Shown: positions 10,166 through 25,356, counted from the stretch's first letter. The stretch: DNA of 64,000 nucleotides from Lingula anatina (GCF_001039355.2 NW_019774480.1:89326-153325); one strand, 5' to 3'. A program made the numbers and translations. The notes: generated by a model not told the origin, from the sequence alone.

Positions 10166-11820
10166 TATTGACATTACAGAATAGACGCTCCTGTCTTTGC
10201 GTTGAGTAGGAACATCCTTAATGTATAAATGGAACTGTTCAGCTGACGACGAAATTGACACTATGATGTAGACAATTATGATTGTCAACGATTGAAACTG
10301 TCCGCTTAAGTTTGTGTTTTTGTTTTCTGCGTTTTGTGGCTCCGTCGTATTGGTTAAAATGATGCCAAATATAAATAATATTCACTGCTGTTTGGCGTAG
10401 CGATGCTTCTTCTATCTATTTAGTATGTTTACATACGCTTTTTAATAATTTAGTTTAAGTAACCACACTGTCTTTTGCTGCTTTTGTTCTAAATTACGAT
10501 ATACAGCGCCTATCTAACGGACCTCTGTGGGTCCATGGTTCAAGCAGACAGAATGACACAAATCCCTGGCCAGTGGATAGCTTTTTGAAGGGGGGAGGGG
10601 GGAACGGCGGATAGGCTCTAACTCAACCATTCTTGATGATGATCACCTAGTATCCATGTGTGCTTGCATTTTAGGCCAGGCAGGAACAAAAAAGAGGTGA
10701 CGAGTGCTTCCTGATTTATTCCGATCCGTTGAATGCACAATATAGCCCCCAAAATATTTCCCCATAAATTCTCTTTGGCAAATTCTCATTTTTTACCAAA
10801 ATCCAAAATGGTCGCCATGAATGTGGTCAGCCACCTAAAAACCCATATCGTGGAACCCAAAGGTCACAGAAACATGTTTTGAATATATATCAAATGTTAC
10901 TATGTTGGGCACCACCAATCATTTGCAATTATGTTTAAGGTCATAGGAGGTCAAGGTCATTTGCCGGGGCTCAACTGTTGACCAAAAGTACACACCTTAG
11001 TAGATGTTCCATAAGCTCAACAAGACTGGAGCCTGCTGCGTTTATACCAGTGTCAAGTTTACTTCAATGTTCCCATATCACCTAGGAAACAGTATATATG
11101 GTTACGATATTAAGCCCGAAATTATTCCCTAGGAGTATTAGGCGACTCTTATAAGCTCTCAGTGACTTTCTTTCTTGTTTATGTCATGGAAGTTAATGCC
11201 AAAAAAGTTAACCTATCCAGGGGTTTTGCCACATAAAATGTTCTTGAAAGAAATCTCGTAACCATGAAGTATTGCTTGATCCATCTCTGCTTTCGTATAA
11301 TTTCAATTCAATGCAGTTTTGAATGACTCCTGAATAATTAAGGCTTCCATGTTTTCCAGATATACAGTGTATCAGAGTGGAACATCCACAACATGGTGCA
11401 GGTTCTTAGGAAGTTTTTTTATTTTTAAATATCTAAATGAGAAAAGGCACACGGCTTTATATGATATTTTTATATAAATATAGCAATTTTTAAGCATAGC
11501 ACTTGGTACTGGTGCCTTTTTATTTAAGCACTGAAAATTGTTTCGCTTTTTTTTTAACAAGCTAGTGAGTATCCTGCACATCCCCACTGCAAGCTAAGGC
11601 TTGTTTGCCTATTATGAATATATATTGTATATGAGTGAATTGTTTGAGTCATCTCGAAGAATGTGAATAAGAACTATTTGTATGAAAGGTTTCAGTTTGA
11701 GACGGAATTGATTTTCAGTTGCTAACGTAAGTTTCACTATCAAAGTTACTTATAGTTCTCATCTATTGTAAATACTTCTACATTGTGAACTGATTCAATT
11801 CTACAGAGTTGTTTTGATAC
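10166..11820. other. Intergenic, nothing recognised
   Basis: Contains a G-rich tract near 10590-10610. I found no coding sequence with splice support. Confidence 0.45.
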
Positions 11821-11821
11821 T

Positions 11822-12820
11822 CGTACAGCACAATATCTTTGGTATTTCTTCCAGGAAAAGGGGCGGAGCCCAGACATATCAATCATAAATGAAAACGTAG
11901 TTTCAACGTCCTGTCAAGTCAGTATTATAAACAATCTCCGTTTTCTCTTATTCTCAAAGCACATTTTGGGTGCGTAAAGCTCCCATTGATCAATAGTCAA
12001 TATTTTCTAAAGGTCAAGTTTACATCCCCTTTGTGTACTGTACGTTCTATTATTGTATTCGATGGAGCGTAAGGCTATTCACATATGTCAATGCGCTGCA
12101 TTTTAATGACGCAGCAAAAATGCCTCCTTAGTTTATTTATATCATTAATGTATTTTCGTCATCTCGGATACGTTTGTCGCGCTTTCTTTTATCTAATTTG
12201 ATTAATAAGTCTGATTCAACTGAAACTAAAAACTTCAATAAACCATCAAAACTTTTAAAATGCTTACACATTCATCACAACAGTTCATTAATACATATAA
12301 ATGAAGAAAAGTACATTTAATGCGATGGTTGTTGAACGGCACAAGGCGTTGAGGAATGTATTACTCAATATTCTTCTTTTTTCAGAAAACTCACCTTTAT
12401 TTTAATCATGTATCTTCCGTTTACTACATATTCGTTTGTTTGTTCGTTCATATACTCATTTATTGGATTACTCACTTTTAAACTTTTTTATATTAAAATA
12501 AACTGATTTTCAATCTCAAAGATCGGTTCATTTTAATACCAAAAACGCTTGCCTTCTAAGGATAAAAGACACTGAGAGCACTAATCCCCCTGCTGGGTGT
12601 CTGAAGTTTAGCACGCGTATAAATGATTCCACTTTTTGAATTCAATCCTTCCCGTACTGCTGATCAAATACAAAGAAGAGCGTAATGAAAATAACAACTT
12701 TTATTTAAACCATTTTAGAAACGCGTCGTTGAGATCTCCATCACAGTCAATGCCGCTGCAGTACTTGATTGTGCTTCGAATGTTTCTTCTCTACCGCAAT
12801 TAACAGCAAATCTCCCCTGT
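11822..12820. repeat. Paralogue of 1.07-1.84 kb plus 3.89-4.05 kb (LINE-free copy)
   Basis: Collinear with the block that hosts the LINE, here without the LINE. It contains TTCTTCCAGGAAAAGGGGCGG near 11850, GTTTGTCGCGCTTTC near 12170, the CACGCG site near 12612, and the CGTTGAGATC ... CCGCAATTAACAGCAA segment at 12720-12820. Confidence 0.55.
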
Positions 12821-14394
12821 GGGGTTTTCTTAAAATAAAATATATCTTACCATAACGCCATTTAGGATCATGTTCAATTTCATTGTAATGAAGAGTGTGA
12901 ATAATGGACTCACGGTATTTATCTTTAATTAAGAAGGGTACTTTATTTTATCGTTTGAGTGTCAATTAAATAAACAATCTCTTCTTCAATTTTATAGGCA
13001 AAGTATTGCTGCCACCCCATCCCCGACAATATTACTGTATTAAAACTTAATATGTTTATCAATCAGATTTTTTTTATTACAAAATGTTTGAGCACGTGGA
13101 GTTTAAGATACATACGACACCTTTATCTCGTGCAGGTTCTCTTGAGTTTACTGCGGATTAAATCTTTTAGAATTCAAATCAAAATATGTACCCATTAAAT
13201 TTAAAGTGAAGTCATTAATTTCCATTGCGTAAATACGCCGATTAGATCTCAAGTTCCATCTGCTTTGCGTCCGTGGTAATTGATTGTGTTTTGACTGTTT
13301 CTTCTCTACCGCAATTCAAAGAATATCCCACCTGCTGTATTCTGGTTAATTTGAATCGATTAACATGTGCGACTGACATTTTGTAATTGTGTGGATAGCC
13401 TCCCTTTTTGTAATTGTAGGTGATCTAATTTATATATAGAACTGGTGGTTCGTAATTGTATAAAATATATTCAATTCTATGGGCATGAAGTGTGTGCATA
13501 AGCCGTCATATGGTCAAGGGTAAAGTGACTATGGCGTTTTCGAAGGGACTGGACTCACAGTGTTCACTGGCTCTCTTCTGCCCTGCCTATTATGGTAACG
13601 GTGAAGGTCACAAGAGAGAAGGTGTCAGTTTCACTGCTCCTATTGGATCCTATTATCACCCTTAACAATTTTGTACTTTGAAGCATTGCAAAAATGACTG
13701 GGATAGTGATCATATAAACCGCTGCTGCTGCTTTTACAAGTTGACGGCCTCAGTTGACAATAAATGGGCAACGAATCCCACACCCCTCCATCCATAGCTG
13801 ACCAAACCTGAGTAATCTCATAATACCTAGATCAGATTTTGGTTCAGTTTAAGGAAGGTTTGAAGGATAATACGATAATTTGATTTTAATTTAAGAAAAA
13901 ATAAATTTTTATGATATGACTGCAGAGTGTAGAGGGTAATTTTTATAAGTGATAGATTATATGTAAATGGCTTACAAGTGTTCGTTTCGGTCAGAACACG
14001 GATCTTTCTGTGGTAAATGACGATGACGATTTCCCCGTACCTACTAATACAGTAGTTATATGAATCCATTCGGCAGTCAAAGTAAACAGTTTTTTCCTCA
14101 TAATCTCTAAAGAGGTTATTATGGAGGTATAGCCATCAATTAGGTCCATGAGGTCTGATGTCAAGCACAGATTGCAGAATAATTGCGATAACCGCTGTTT
14201 TGGTGGTAAAGTAAAATTTATTATATTTCTGTGAAGTTGTTACGATGCATTTATTGTGAAATATGAATCTCACACGGACAGCTGTTATAATGTTAATTAA
14301 TTTATCATTACTGAATATTTACAAAATAAACAATAATATTACATGATAACCATATTTATGATCTTGAAGAACTTTTTTTTTGTTTCTGATAGAC
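12821..14394. other. Intergenic left of the EGF array
   Basis: Holds a third diverged copy of the ~100-bp dispersed sequence at about 13240-13345. Otherwise no feature is recognised. Confidence 0.45.
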
Positions 14395-15457
14395 GCTTTG
14401 CTAAGAGGCAACAATGAGTTCGAGTATTTGCAGTCAACATCCTTATGTCGATCATTACTGAGGAAGGTCAAGAATCTTACCAAGGGGCTAGGACTTGTAA
14501 AAAGCTGAGTAGGGGGCATGTGTCGCCCTTGCCCCTCCCCTCTGATATTGATGTTATCTAAAATGTTTATTTTACATAATCTAAATTTCACGTAGGCGTC
14601 AAATCCCCATGTTCTGATTCATGCCCCTGACCCGTTACCCAGATCACGTGCCTTATCACATCACCACCCCTCTATTGAAATATCAAAATAGTCAGTTATA
14701 CAAGGGTAAGTATAGTTTAATAGTATCCAATTTGGGAAAGTTTACTAGGCTGGTTATCCTAAATTTTGTCTCTGAAAATACACCGCATCCCTGTAAGTCC
14801 AAAAAACACCTGTTCTTGAAATTAATAATAAAGCAAAATGCAATTTATGCTTTTCAACCGTTTTATTAAACCCACTTTTTAAGAATTTAATGACAATTAT
14901 TTCAGAAAAACCAATATGCCAAGAAGGAAGACAGACAGAGCTGAAACCGTTTACTTAATCTATAGGGTACACTTCTACTACGGACATGATGCGTCCAGTA
15001 GGCCAACTTATACCTGTCAAGTACATCAAAAAAGTATGATGTCGTAATTCTCCAAAATTTGTCCCGATGCACCCTACTTTTATTATCTTACCAATATTAG
15101 ACCTACTACTACAACATAATAGGTCCTATATACTGTAATATAAGCCCACGTCGCATTTTCAATCTTGGTTTAGCCAACAATATGTTATGTTATTATTGTT
15201 ATCCATTATTTATCCAAGGAAACACCAATTTATGTATAGAAAATTTATGTATGAGCTTTGTTTAAGCTGCATGTGCGACCGAAATCTAATAGCAGACAGT
15301 GCAGTAAAGTAAATGAATAATATTATAAGAGTCAAAATCTAACATGTATATATCTTGATCACAAATAGGGATTATATGTTTTCAAATCAAGAACGATCAT
15401 CCAAACAGTCCGTCTGTAAGCTCCAGTCTACCAGTTGACCAAGGTCCAGATAGTCAT
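14395..15457 (-). other. 3' flank and 3'UTR of gene A, start of repeat unit 1
   Basis: Similarity to 32.84 kb onward and 58.08 kb onward begins near 14395 (CAACAATGAG..., TTACCAAGGGGCTAGG) and continues into the last coding exon. This marks the left edge of the tandem unit. The part next to the stop codon is presumably 3'UTR. Confidence 0.6.
14862..14867 (-). terminator. Candidate poly(A) signal, gene A
   Basis: AATAAA on the minus strand, 596 bases past the stop. The same hexamer lies in the same context (CAACCGTTTTATT on the plus strand) 609 and 560 bases past the stops of genes B and C. Confidence 0.5.
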
Positions 15458-15518
15458 TTATTCTATGATGTCTTCATCACCCAGGAGGCGGAAAGCACCA
15501 CCATTGTAGCGACGTTTG
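15458..15518 (-). CDS. Gene A last exon: LCCL C-terminus
   Basis: Encodes [19 protein letters not shown] then TAA. The YNGGAFRL stretch matches the end of LCCL domains (aromatic-x-G-S/A-F). The acceptor is TTTACAG. The equivalent exons of B and C end at the same point. Confidence 0.85.
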
Positions 15519-17754
15519 CTGTAAAATAATCCAGAGGTATAAAAATAAAACGATTTGACTGAAAAAATAGTTGACTTTGTCAACAATTACTTTTAAAAGA
15601 AAATAAAAAAAATGAGAAGACTGCTTTGGCTGATCAAAAAGATTACTTAATTCATGGCGGCTATCAGTTGTATACAAAGAGAGCGTGAGATATGAAAAGC
15701 CGCTATGGAATTAAAAAAAACTGACATTTTTCAATCTATTGTTGCATAAATAACCACGTGAAAGTCCGACTTGCGTCAAAAACGTTAAGGGTCCTTTCCA
15801 TATTGAGCAATATACTTATTCAAAATAGTCTGTATCATTGCAATATGAGAGGCCCTTACATGTAATTGCACATCTATGATATTTACTCCCTTTCCCCAAT
15901 CTTTTTATATAACGGCAAAACCCGGCCCTTCAGGGTAAAAGAAATGAATTACAAATTTTACAGTTCCGGGATCATTATTTCATTAGAAATTGTTATATTA
16001 TGGAATCGCAGAGAACAATTTCACTATGAGAACAGAAAACCACTTACTTCCTCGAGGTCAAACCAAAACGGGTAACTCCTTCATAAGTGCCATTGTAGGT
16101 AAGCCCCACCCCGAGGAAAAAGCCACCTTCAGCATTTTCATCAAGGCCGGCGTGGATGACGGCACGGCAGACATGGGAATTCTGGAAATGAAGAGAGGAC
16201 CAAATGTGAACCAATATCGCGCGCGCATGTGTACTGTATTCGCAGTAAATGTTTATATATATATAACCTCAATGAGTGAATATTATGAAACATAAACAAC
16301 GAAATAAAATGAAGGTTTAAAAAAATCAATCAGCGCGGGTGTGCCCGTTTGGTCAAAAATATGTTATCAAAAAATAAATACATGAGTAAAAACTATGAAA
16401 AAATAAACAATAGTATAGGATAAATATAAAAATTCAATCAATCAATTGAGAAAAAATAAATAAAAATAGCATAACATAAATGAGTATAAAAATATAGCGA
16501 GAGAGAGAGAGAAGAGAGAATATATCATTTTTTCAATAACCGATGGTATTATTCGTTACCGCGGTGTAAGTATCATTGCCAAACAGTTTTCCAGTTTCGT
16601 TACATCCAGGCGGACACCAGAACCTGGAATAAAATAGAAATATATCTCTCCACTGTCACGCTGTTTGAATTAAGAAAATGAGTACACAGCAAGATGGTAA
16701 GTGAACCGGTTAATATTATCAACCTGTATTCGTCCAATAAAGAATTACAAAAAACGATGTGTAAAACGTTCAAGCTTTCGGCATAAGCGCTTTTTAAGGC
16801 CTGTAGAATAAATGTAATATTTCATTCATTGAACAGTCCCTGAAGAAGACGCATATGCCGGAAGCTTGGGCAATTTTATACACATGTAACTTTTAGATGA
16901 ACTATATAGATGACTTTAAAATTAATTTATTATTTAAAAAGAGGACAACAAGTAATTATGATGAATCTTCATTTAAGTTGAAAACCGGGAATGGTACCTT
17001 TAACTTACCTACACTCCTCTCCGTCGCGAAGCGTAAGTTTGCCGCAGCTTCGTTTCCAATTGGTCGAACAGGTCTGCTTTAGGACATCGCAACCGTTTCC
17101 ATACTTCTTCCAAGACCTGCAGCGGCACACCTGGCCGCCGTCCGGGAAATCGAGACAATCTCCTTTGCAGCTTCGCCGTTCACAAGCTGATGCAAACAAA
17201 TGATAATTACAATATAATGCTATAGTGAAAATTGGTCAAAGAATTAACATCTTTTTGAGGTCATCTCTTTACAATAAGTTTAAACAATTAAGAGCGATGA
17301 TTATGAAGTTATAAAGTAGTTAAAATAATAGATAATAACAAAGTTGCTTAAATTCTTAAATCAAATAATCTCATCCATAAGGACGAAATAGCAGCAGCAG
17401 CAGCAACAACAACAGCGTTATCAAATTGATAATGATAATAAAAATGCTAATGATGCTGTTAATATGTTGTTCTTTTTGACGTTCAAGTTAAATCCACAGT
17501 AGCCTAGTTCAATTCAATATTAATGAATAAGGATTGCATTTACATTTTAGCTATTTCTTGTCATAGAACAGTTTCAGTCTTTTATTGGGTACTCAGGCTG
17601 AAATTCAGCCTTGATTTTATTACCTACACGTTTCATTGAATGGACTTATGCTTTTTCGCTATTATATAAATGGTACTTACTGGGTAATTCTTCCTCCTCG
17701 GCTACAGCTACAATATAAGCAAATGATTGTGTATGAAATATTCTGAATAGTATT

Positions 17755-17811
<57 letters not shown>

Positions 17812-19461
17812 TCATCTTTTTTAACGTAATTTGGAAGGCTATTTATATAAGGTGCAGTGCATAATAACCCTCGAAGGGATGGTTCTCATATTTTACTTCT
17901 AACCTTATACATGTAACACTCTGTATAGATCTTAAATTATATGACTATGTTGTGTTCCATTCAATGGCAAACTAAAATGGAGCACGTGCATTGGGTAATA
18001 CACTTGGGTACTTAATATTCAATGATTGTTTGGCCTGACCACACCTTTTGAATAACAGTCTACTCCATTTACTCACAAAGGGAAGGAACAAACCCAAATG
18101 TATATACTGTTTGTCATCATAAAAAATAAATTACCAGTGCACGTTCTACCGTCTCCTTCAAAGCCTGCAGAACATGCGCATTCGAAACTTCCGGCAGTGT
18201 TGTTGCACACGGCATTTGAATCGCAGTCGTGATCACCGTTGCTGCACTCATCGATATCTGGAAATATTCGTGGTTTTGAGCATTGGTACCACAGTTACAG
18301 TAGCAACTACCACAATTTTACAAGTTTCTAATATTTTTGTCAGCAATTGCATTTTCCTTTTGGTGTGATAATCAGATCGATGGTTCATTGGGTTTTCCCA
18401 GTATTTTGATATCAAACTCCAAGACTGCATAAAAGCCATACAAAAATGATGAATGAACAATGACATGTTAATAATAATAATAATGTTTTGAAAATATATG
18501 TGCATTCTAAACCATCGCCTGCATAACCTTCAGCGCATGCGCATTCAAAACCGCCTTCAGTGTTATTACACTGGGCATTGACGTCACAGTTTGTACCTCG
18601 TCTTTCTTTCGAGATGTAGACGAGTACCTCCCAGAGGCACTCGTCTACATCCAGAAAGATGATTTTTTTATTATTTAAAATTTGTGTACATTCATGCACA
18701 GGCATACCAACGGTTTCAGTAGCGCATAGCCTGATATTGCAGTAGCTTTGGTACTTTGTCCTAGCTGGCGAATTTTATTAAAAAATATGTACTGTACGTG
18801 CACGCACAATGTGAGCGCAGCACTGCATAGTCTTGAAAATGAAAATACTAAAAAAATAAAAACTTCACTACTGTCATACTTTAAAAGGTTGAGAAATCCC
18901 GGTGCACAATAGCACGAAGTTTTATATATTTTGATGGGATAAAAACGTGCGTGCGTGATGCTTAGTTGTCTTACCAACACATTGCTCATTGTCTCCCATG
19001 GTGTAACCTTCTGCGCATGCGCACTCATAACTGCCCACGGTGTTGGTGCATACAGAGTTAGGTCCACAAACGTCAGAGACTTCGCACTCATCAACATCTA
19101 GGTAGTATGACAGTTATTATTACTAATGCATGAGTATTTGATAACATGTCTGTCGAACTGCATGTAAGGGTGCATTCCCAGAGACATAGATCGACCTAAC
19201 TCCCTGGGGGTTCACGCTAAATTGCAGTCAGCCGAGCGCGCACCATAGTTAATTACCCCCTTACAGCTTTAAGTAGGCGGGGCAGACGCTTAAGCCGGCT
19301 AAGCTGACAGTAATCTAGTGAGACTCCCCACAGGGATAGATCGATCTAAAATATATGGGAATGGGGTCCTAGACGTAAGAAAGAACGTAATAAAATATTC
19401 CATTAACAAACATGGATATGAAGGCATGAATTTAAGCTTATGCACATTATTTTTGTATTTC

Positions 19462-19507
<46 letters not shown>

Positions 19508-21619
19508 ATGCCAAAATTAAAATCAAAACGTAATGCCAGCGCCTGTTATTAAATTAAATCCCGTTTCTTTTCTTAGTTGCACAATAGCACGAAGTTTTAT
19601 ATTTTGATGAGATAAAAACGTGATGCTCAGTTGTCTTACCAACACACTGCTCATTGTCACCCATGGTGTACCCTTCTGCGCATGCACACTCATAACTGCC
19701 CACGGTGTTGGTGCATACAGAGTTGGGTCCGCAAACTTCCGATTCTTCGCACTCATTAATATCTACATGTACAATGTAGGTACAAGGTAATTTGACAATA
19801 GTCATTTCTAATGCATGAGGACTACACAAAGGTACGCGTAGAACGTAATAAAAAGATAAATAAATGCCCCATTCACAAAGATGAAAGTGAAGGCATAAGC
19901 TTAAGTTACATGCACTGTGTTATTGTATTCCATTAAAACAAAAATCATAATGATTAAATAACAGCAAGACGCAATACTACCCAGAGCCTGTTATTTCATT
20001 AAGGTCCTTTACGTCACTCAGACTGTCGGTGCAAACAAGTGAGACATTTCATATTATCACCTCACTCGAAAAACAAAACACCTGGGCATATCCACAAAAA
20101 ATTGATAAATAAATAAATAAATAAATAATATGACAACAGCATTCTTTGGGCAACAATTTCATCTTGTAGCCTTACCTTCGCAGATATGACCGTCGCCTTG
20201 GTAACCGTCCATACACTCGCACGTGTAATTTCCAACCGTATTTGTGCAAACTGCATTGACGTCACAATCGTGTGTGCCGGCAGAACATTCGTCTTCGTCT
20301 GCAATGTAAAATATAAAAAAATATATTTTTTTTTGGAAGAATACAAAAGGAAATCAAACACCTGATCATCTTCACTCGTACAAATCTCGCCAGGGAGTTC
20401 TGTTCGTGCTGTCTCAACCCCCCGAGAGACCCCCTCCAAGATGCTTCATTGCCCTTGAAGGTTCCTTCTTCAAAAACCTTGTAAACAGCTTGATAATATA
20501 AGCGTTGTCTAGATTGATAACCTGATAACACATTTAACATAATTCACTTTCAATTGACTTTGTCTATTGACTTTTGCCAACTTGTGTATTGGTTTTTCAC
20601 AGTACGTTAGAGGTTAATTTTAAAAAGACATATCATTAATTTTTTCGTGACCCAGGGCGACAAAAGCGCCCACGGCAAGCACTGATATTGTGCCCCAACT
20701 ACGCAGCTAACGACCTACAAATAACACCGCTTCTCTACTGTATAGTTGATTTTTTTTTTATTATCTAAACCTCACCTTCACACTCGTGGCCGTCCCCATC
20801 ATAACCGTTGTGACATGAACACGTGTAACTGCCTGGGGTATTGGTACAGGTGGCGTTGCCGTCACAGGTATGTGTCCCACTTTCACATTCATTTATGTCT
20901 GAAATATGTGTGCATCAGAGGACGGTATCAACGTCAAATATACCTTTTTTTTCTAAAATGCATGTCAAAAAGTAATGGTTTTATTATCTAATAGATTATC
21001 CATTTTCAAGGTGATCTGTGCATACAATTGCAAGTACACGTATTAACAGTATTAAATACTACATATTCAAGTATAATATTACATTATTTGATGTATAAAA
21101 TGCCCAGAATTACAAATCGAATCTCCCTATTTCCCTATTTAAATTGACTATTCTACTCTACCAAAAATCAGTTTACCCTTACTCATTCTCGAAGTAACTG
21201 TTTAAAAAAATCAAAAAAGAAAACAATTCACTTTGCATAAAAAAAATCACTTATCATTCAATTTTATGTATTATTTTAAAAATTGTGTTTTGAAAAGAAT
21301 CCCGAATACATTCTAAAATATCTACAGATGAATATTGGAATATTGATTAATAAAACTGCAATCAGTAAATAAGTAAATAAATACATTTTGTCATTTTCAC
21401 GCCACATTTACAAATTTAGAAGAAAACACACACCTGTACATTGGACTCCATTGCCTTGGAACCCCTCTCTGCACCTGCAGGTGAAGCTTCCCTGTGTATT
21501 TTCGCAGTCAGCATTAACGTCACAATTGTGAGTGTCATGCGCGCATTCATTTTTATCTAAAACGATGAGGATGGTGGCGACAATGCATAGGAAAATATAC
21601 ACAGAGAGAACATAACATA

Positions 21620-21653
<34 letters not shown>

Positions 21654-23167
21654 ATCGTTAGGAAGTTTTTTAAGGAACGCTGCTGCTAGTTTTATGAGGG
21701 CTGTAAATCACATATTTTCAGCTTCTGAGCAATATTGGCCGGTCTGACCACGTCTATAATTCGACTGAATAAAAGAGTCATCATTGACCAATATTTGGCC
21801 AATCAACGGTACCTGTGCACGTGAATCCGTTCCCAGCATACCCGGAGTTGCACGAACATCTGTAACTTCCTATGGTATTGATGCAGTAAGCGTTGGAGGA
21901 GCACCTGTGGCGTCTAGAGGTGCATTCATTGATATCTGGAATGAATATTCCTTCATTTTGAATGTGTATTTGTCATTAATTAATCTATTAACCACCCATA
22001 TGCTTTTCATAGAAGCGCTAGTACAACATTTTAAAAAAAAATTATTCATTAAGTAATTGATTGATTATTAAGGCGACATGTTTGAGGAGTTTAATCATAG
22101 ACTGGGTGATTTTCAAAACTGGCCTGATCGTTAATTTTTAGCACGCGCCAAGCTGACCGTTCCTGGGGTTTACTTTATTTTGTTTGATTTTTGGGTGGAA
22201 TAACCTGTGATGCACATGGTAAGTGAAGTACACACAGGTCTAGGGGCTTAAGGAAAGGAAGCATTTGTTTTGGGAAATTTATCAACACTTACGCTGTAAT
22301 CAACAAGACAATTGTAATTTCAACTCGGGGTAAAATGTTGAAATTTAGACCTCCAGAATTGGTTTATAGATGATGGCTTTTCTCAACGATCTTGTACCTA
22401 GATGACAACAGTAAAATTCTGAAATGTCCAGGATTTTGGCCAATTAGAGGTCTAACCTGCCTTTAAACACCACAGATAGCCTACCTGAGCAAGAGACGCC
22501 GTTGCCAGTGTACCCAGTATTACATCTGCAAGTGTAACTTCCCGCAGTATTGGTGCAGCGAGCGTTACTGTGGCAGTTGTTACTCCTTGAACTTGAACAT
22601 TCATTGATATCTAACAAAAAGTTATAATGATATTAAGGACGAATTTCACCTTAACGCTTTTTTCAAAATAATTTAAAACAAAGAAGCAGATATTAATTAT
22701 ATTATCCTAAAGACATAATAAGTAAGATGCAAGTAAAAAAAAATGAATAAATAAATTAACACATAAATAAATAAATAAACAAATGACCAAACACAGTTTT
22801 AAATAGTGTACTTCGTAGAATTCCATCTCTTTCATAAAGTTTCGGAGATGTTGCTGTTGCTGAAACTTCATTTGTTTATTTACAACGATTAGGTAATGAA
22901 ACTGTTCAATGCGCACAGTGAAAACAAAGAAAGATTAACTTGCCAATAACTATAAAAATTAACTGAGATTTACTGTTCACAACCAGAATTGATCAGGAAA
23001 ATGTTGACTGTGATTGGCATTTAAGTGTCCCTACCTGAGCAAGAGACGCCATTGCCACTGTAGCCAGTATTACACCTGCAAGTGTAACTTCCAGCAGTAT
23101 TGGTGCAGCGAGCGTTACTGTGGCAGTTGTTACTCCTTGAACTTGAACATTCATTGATATCTGACAA

Positions 23168-23206
<39 letters not shown>

Positions 23207-23779
23207 TTCATACAAATATCAATGCACTTTTCAAATTAATAAAAAAAAATATTAATTTTTAACTTAAAGAAATATTAAGTTTGATTCAAGTCAAATGAAA
23301 AACAAACAAATGCCAGTACACAAAATTTATAGTGAATAATTCTGTTTCTTTGACTCAGTTACTATAAATACACTTCCCTTTACCATGCGCGAGCATTTGT
23401 CGATTGTGCTGCTTTCAGCTAAAATGTATCTACATTGTTACTTTGAATTCAGTTGTCAATTACATCTTAAGCGAAACGATTCTAAAAGGACACATAAATA
23501 TATGGTCATACGAGTTTTTACACTGCTGCACCAATTCCATGATACTATTTTATTAACAAATCAGACGTGCCCTTGAATAACTCTGATCACTGTTACAAAA
23601 TTAAAAAAGAAACATATTTAAATAATATTTTGGTTTACTTGTAGCTTTTAATTTATATATCTTAATATTTGTTTTTAATTTATCTATGTATCTTTTGTTT
23701 TAAGTTTTTAGCAGTTTTAAGTTTTCATATACATATGTAAACAGCGCTAATACGCATGTGTAGCACGGTTTTAATAAAT

Positions 23780-23820
<41 letters not shown>

Positions 23821-25356
23821 GATGCGTAGACTTAGAAAATATGGCTTCAAGAAATTTTCAATCGTGCACAGTGTACATTTTAACTCCCAAAGTACTTACC
23901 TGAGCAAGACCTGCCGCTGCCAGTGTAGCCAGTATTACACCTGCAAGTGTAGCTTCCCGCAGTATTGGTGCAGCGAGCGTTACTGTGGCAGTTGTTACTC
24001 CTTGAACTTGAACATTCATTGATATCTAAAATGCAATATTAATTATAATGATTGGAAAAGCTACACTTTGATTTGTTGCCAACGTATGTTGGTATTTATT
24101 GTAAGATATTGTGCTAATTGATCAATTTAGGAAAGGAAAGTTGAATGTAATGTCTAAAAAGATATTTTCACATGACGGACCCTGCACGAGTCTTCCAACA
24201 TGCCTTTTTCTCCAATTAGCACGCTTCTTGTCTGTCTACATTTCACCAAATGATGTGGAGCATAATAGAAAATAGGAACGATATATATTTCTGTGTCAAC
24301 GTAATGTATATTTGTACAGACGAAGGAAGAAATTCTTGTCACTGAACACAGCAGTCACTTCGCTATACATGTACCAGTGGCTGAAGAAGTCCCTGTCAAA
24401 GATTTTGGAATTAAAATTAATTTTCTTAAAATATTCAACCACTTTTTAGCAATCAACACGAATAGTCCATCAATTCTGTTGACTTAACGTTTAGTTAGAA
24501 ATTTTTAAATTTCAATTTTCTCAACTCGACTTTATTCAAATTCTATATGTCTGGTTATCATTTCTGTTTACTTTTTGAATGCATTTTTTCTAAAGTTATT
24601 AACGTTTTTCTTTTTTTTTTTTTTTTTTTTTGTCAAAGGTGATACATTGCCTTTGATACATCCTTAATGCTATTAGAGTATAAAATGAAAATATTCAGGA
24701 AAACTCAAATCTCGGAGAATATTTTACGGAGAAGAAAATCAATCATACCTCTGCAAATTAATCCGCTTCTCGTGTAGCCTGAACGACATCCTGGAACACG
24801 AAAGCAAGGCACATTATCTATTGGCTAAATGATACGCAGCATATGCTACAAAGGGAACATAGTCGGACTGTATGTTATCAGCATCATAATCACTGCACGA
24901 AACATAACTTAATGCAATATTAAAAGCCATTTAAACATTGTACCCAAAAATACATAGAAAAATAATAAAAAGGTTTATAAAACTATTATACATCAAAATG
25001 CATATGCAAAGTGTTGGGAAGTACAATTCTCGCGAGAGAAGAGAAAGGACTGCAACTTATTGATTAAAACAAAGTGAGAATATAGTCTGAACGTCAACTT
25101 ACTGATAATCCTTCTCACTGCATTCGATACTGTGATAGAAAGAATAAAACATGTTACATACATAAACACTGACTTTTATGAATATCTTGAAATATGTTCT
25201 GCGACTCATGAAAGAGTACCTCATTAAGTATTCAAGTTTATTACAACGCCATTTTCCAACTGCCACACAAATATTGAATACATACACAGTACCGTGTGTA
25301 TAAAGCAATATTTCGAAAATACTCCCATTCTAAAACAATGTGTCAAAGCGACGAAA

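Noticed and set aside
10500-11600. Possible decayed gene
   Set aside because: No conserved reading frame longer than about 70 codons and no plausible splice chain.
15990-16295. Plus-strand ORF of 101 codons (with similar ones at 36704-36955 and 59474-59734)
   Set aside because: It is the antisense frame of the LCCL middle exon, conserved only because the minus strand is.
17005-17199. Cys-rich ORF taken as a separate small secreted peptide or toxin-like gene
   Set aside because: It has good splice sites on both sides, is in phase with the LCCL and linker exons, and lacks its own signal peptide.
18412-18705. Minus-strand ORF with EGF sequence taken as a normal exon
   Set aside because: The homologous splice sites are both lost compared with genes B and C, so it is listed as a dead exon.
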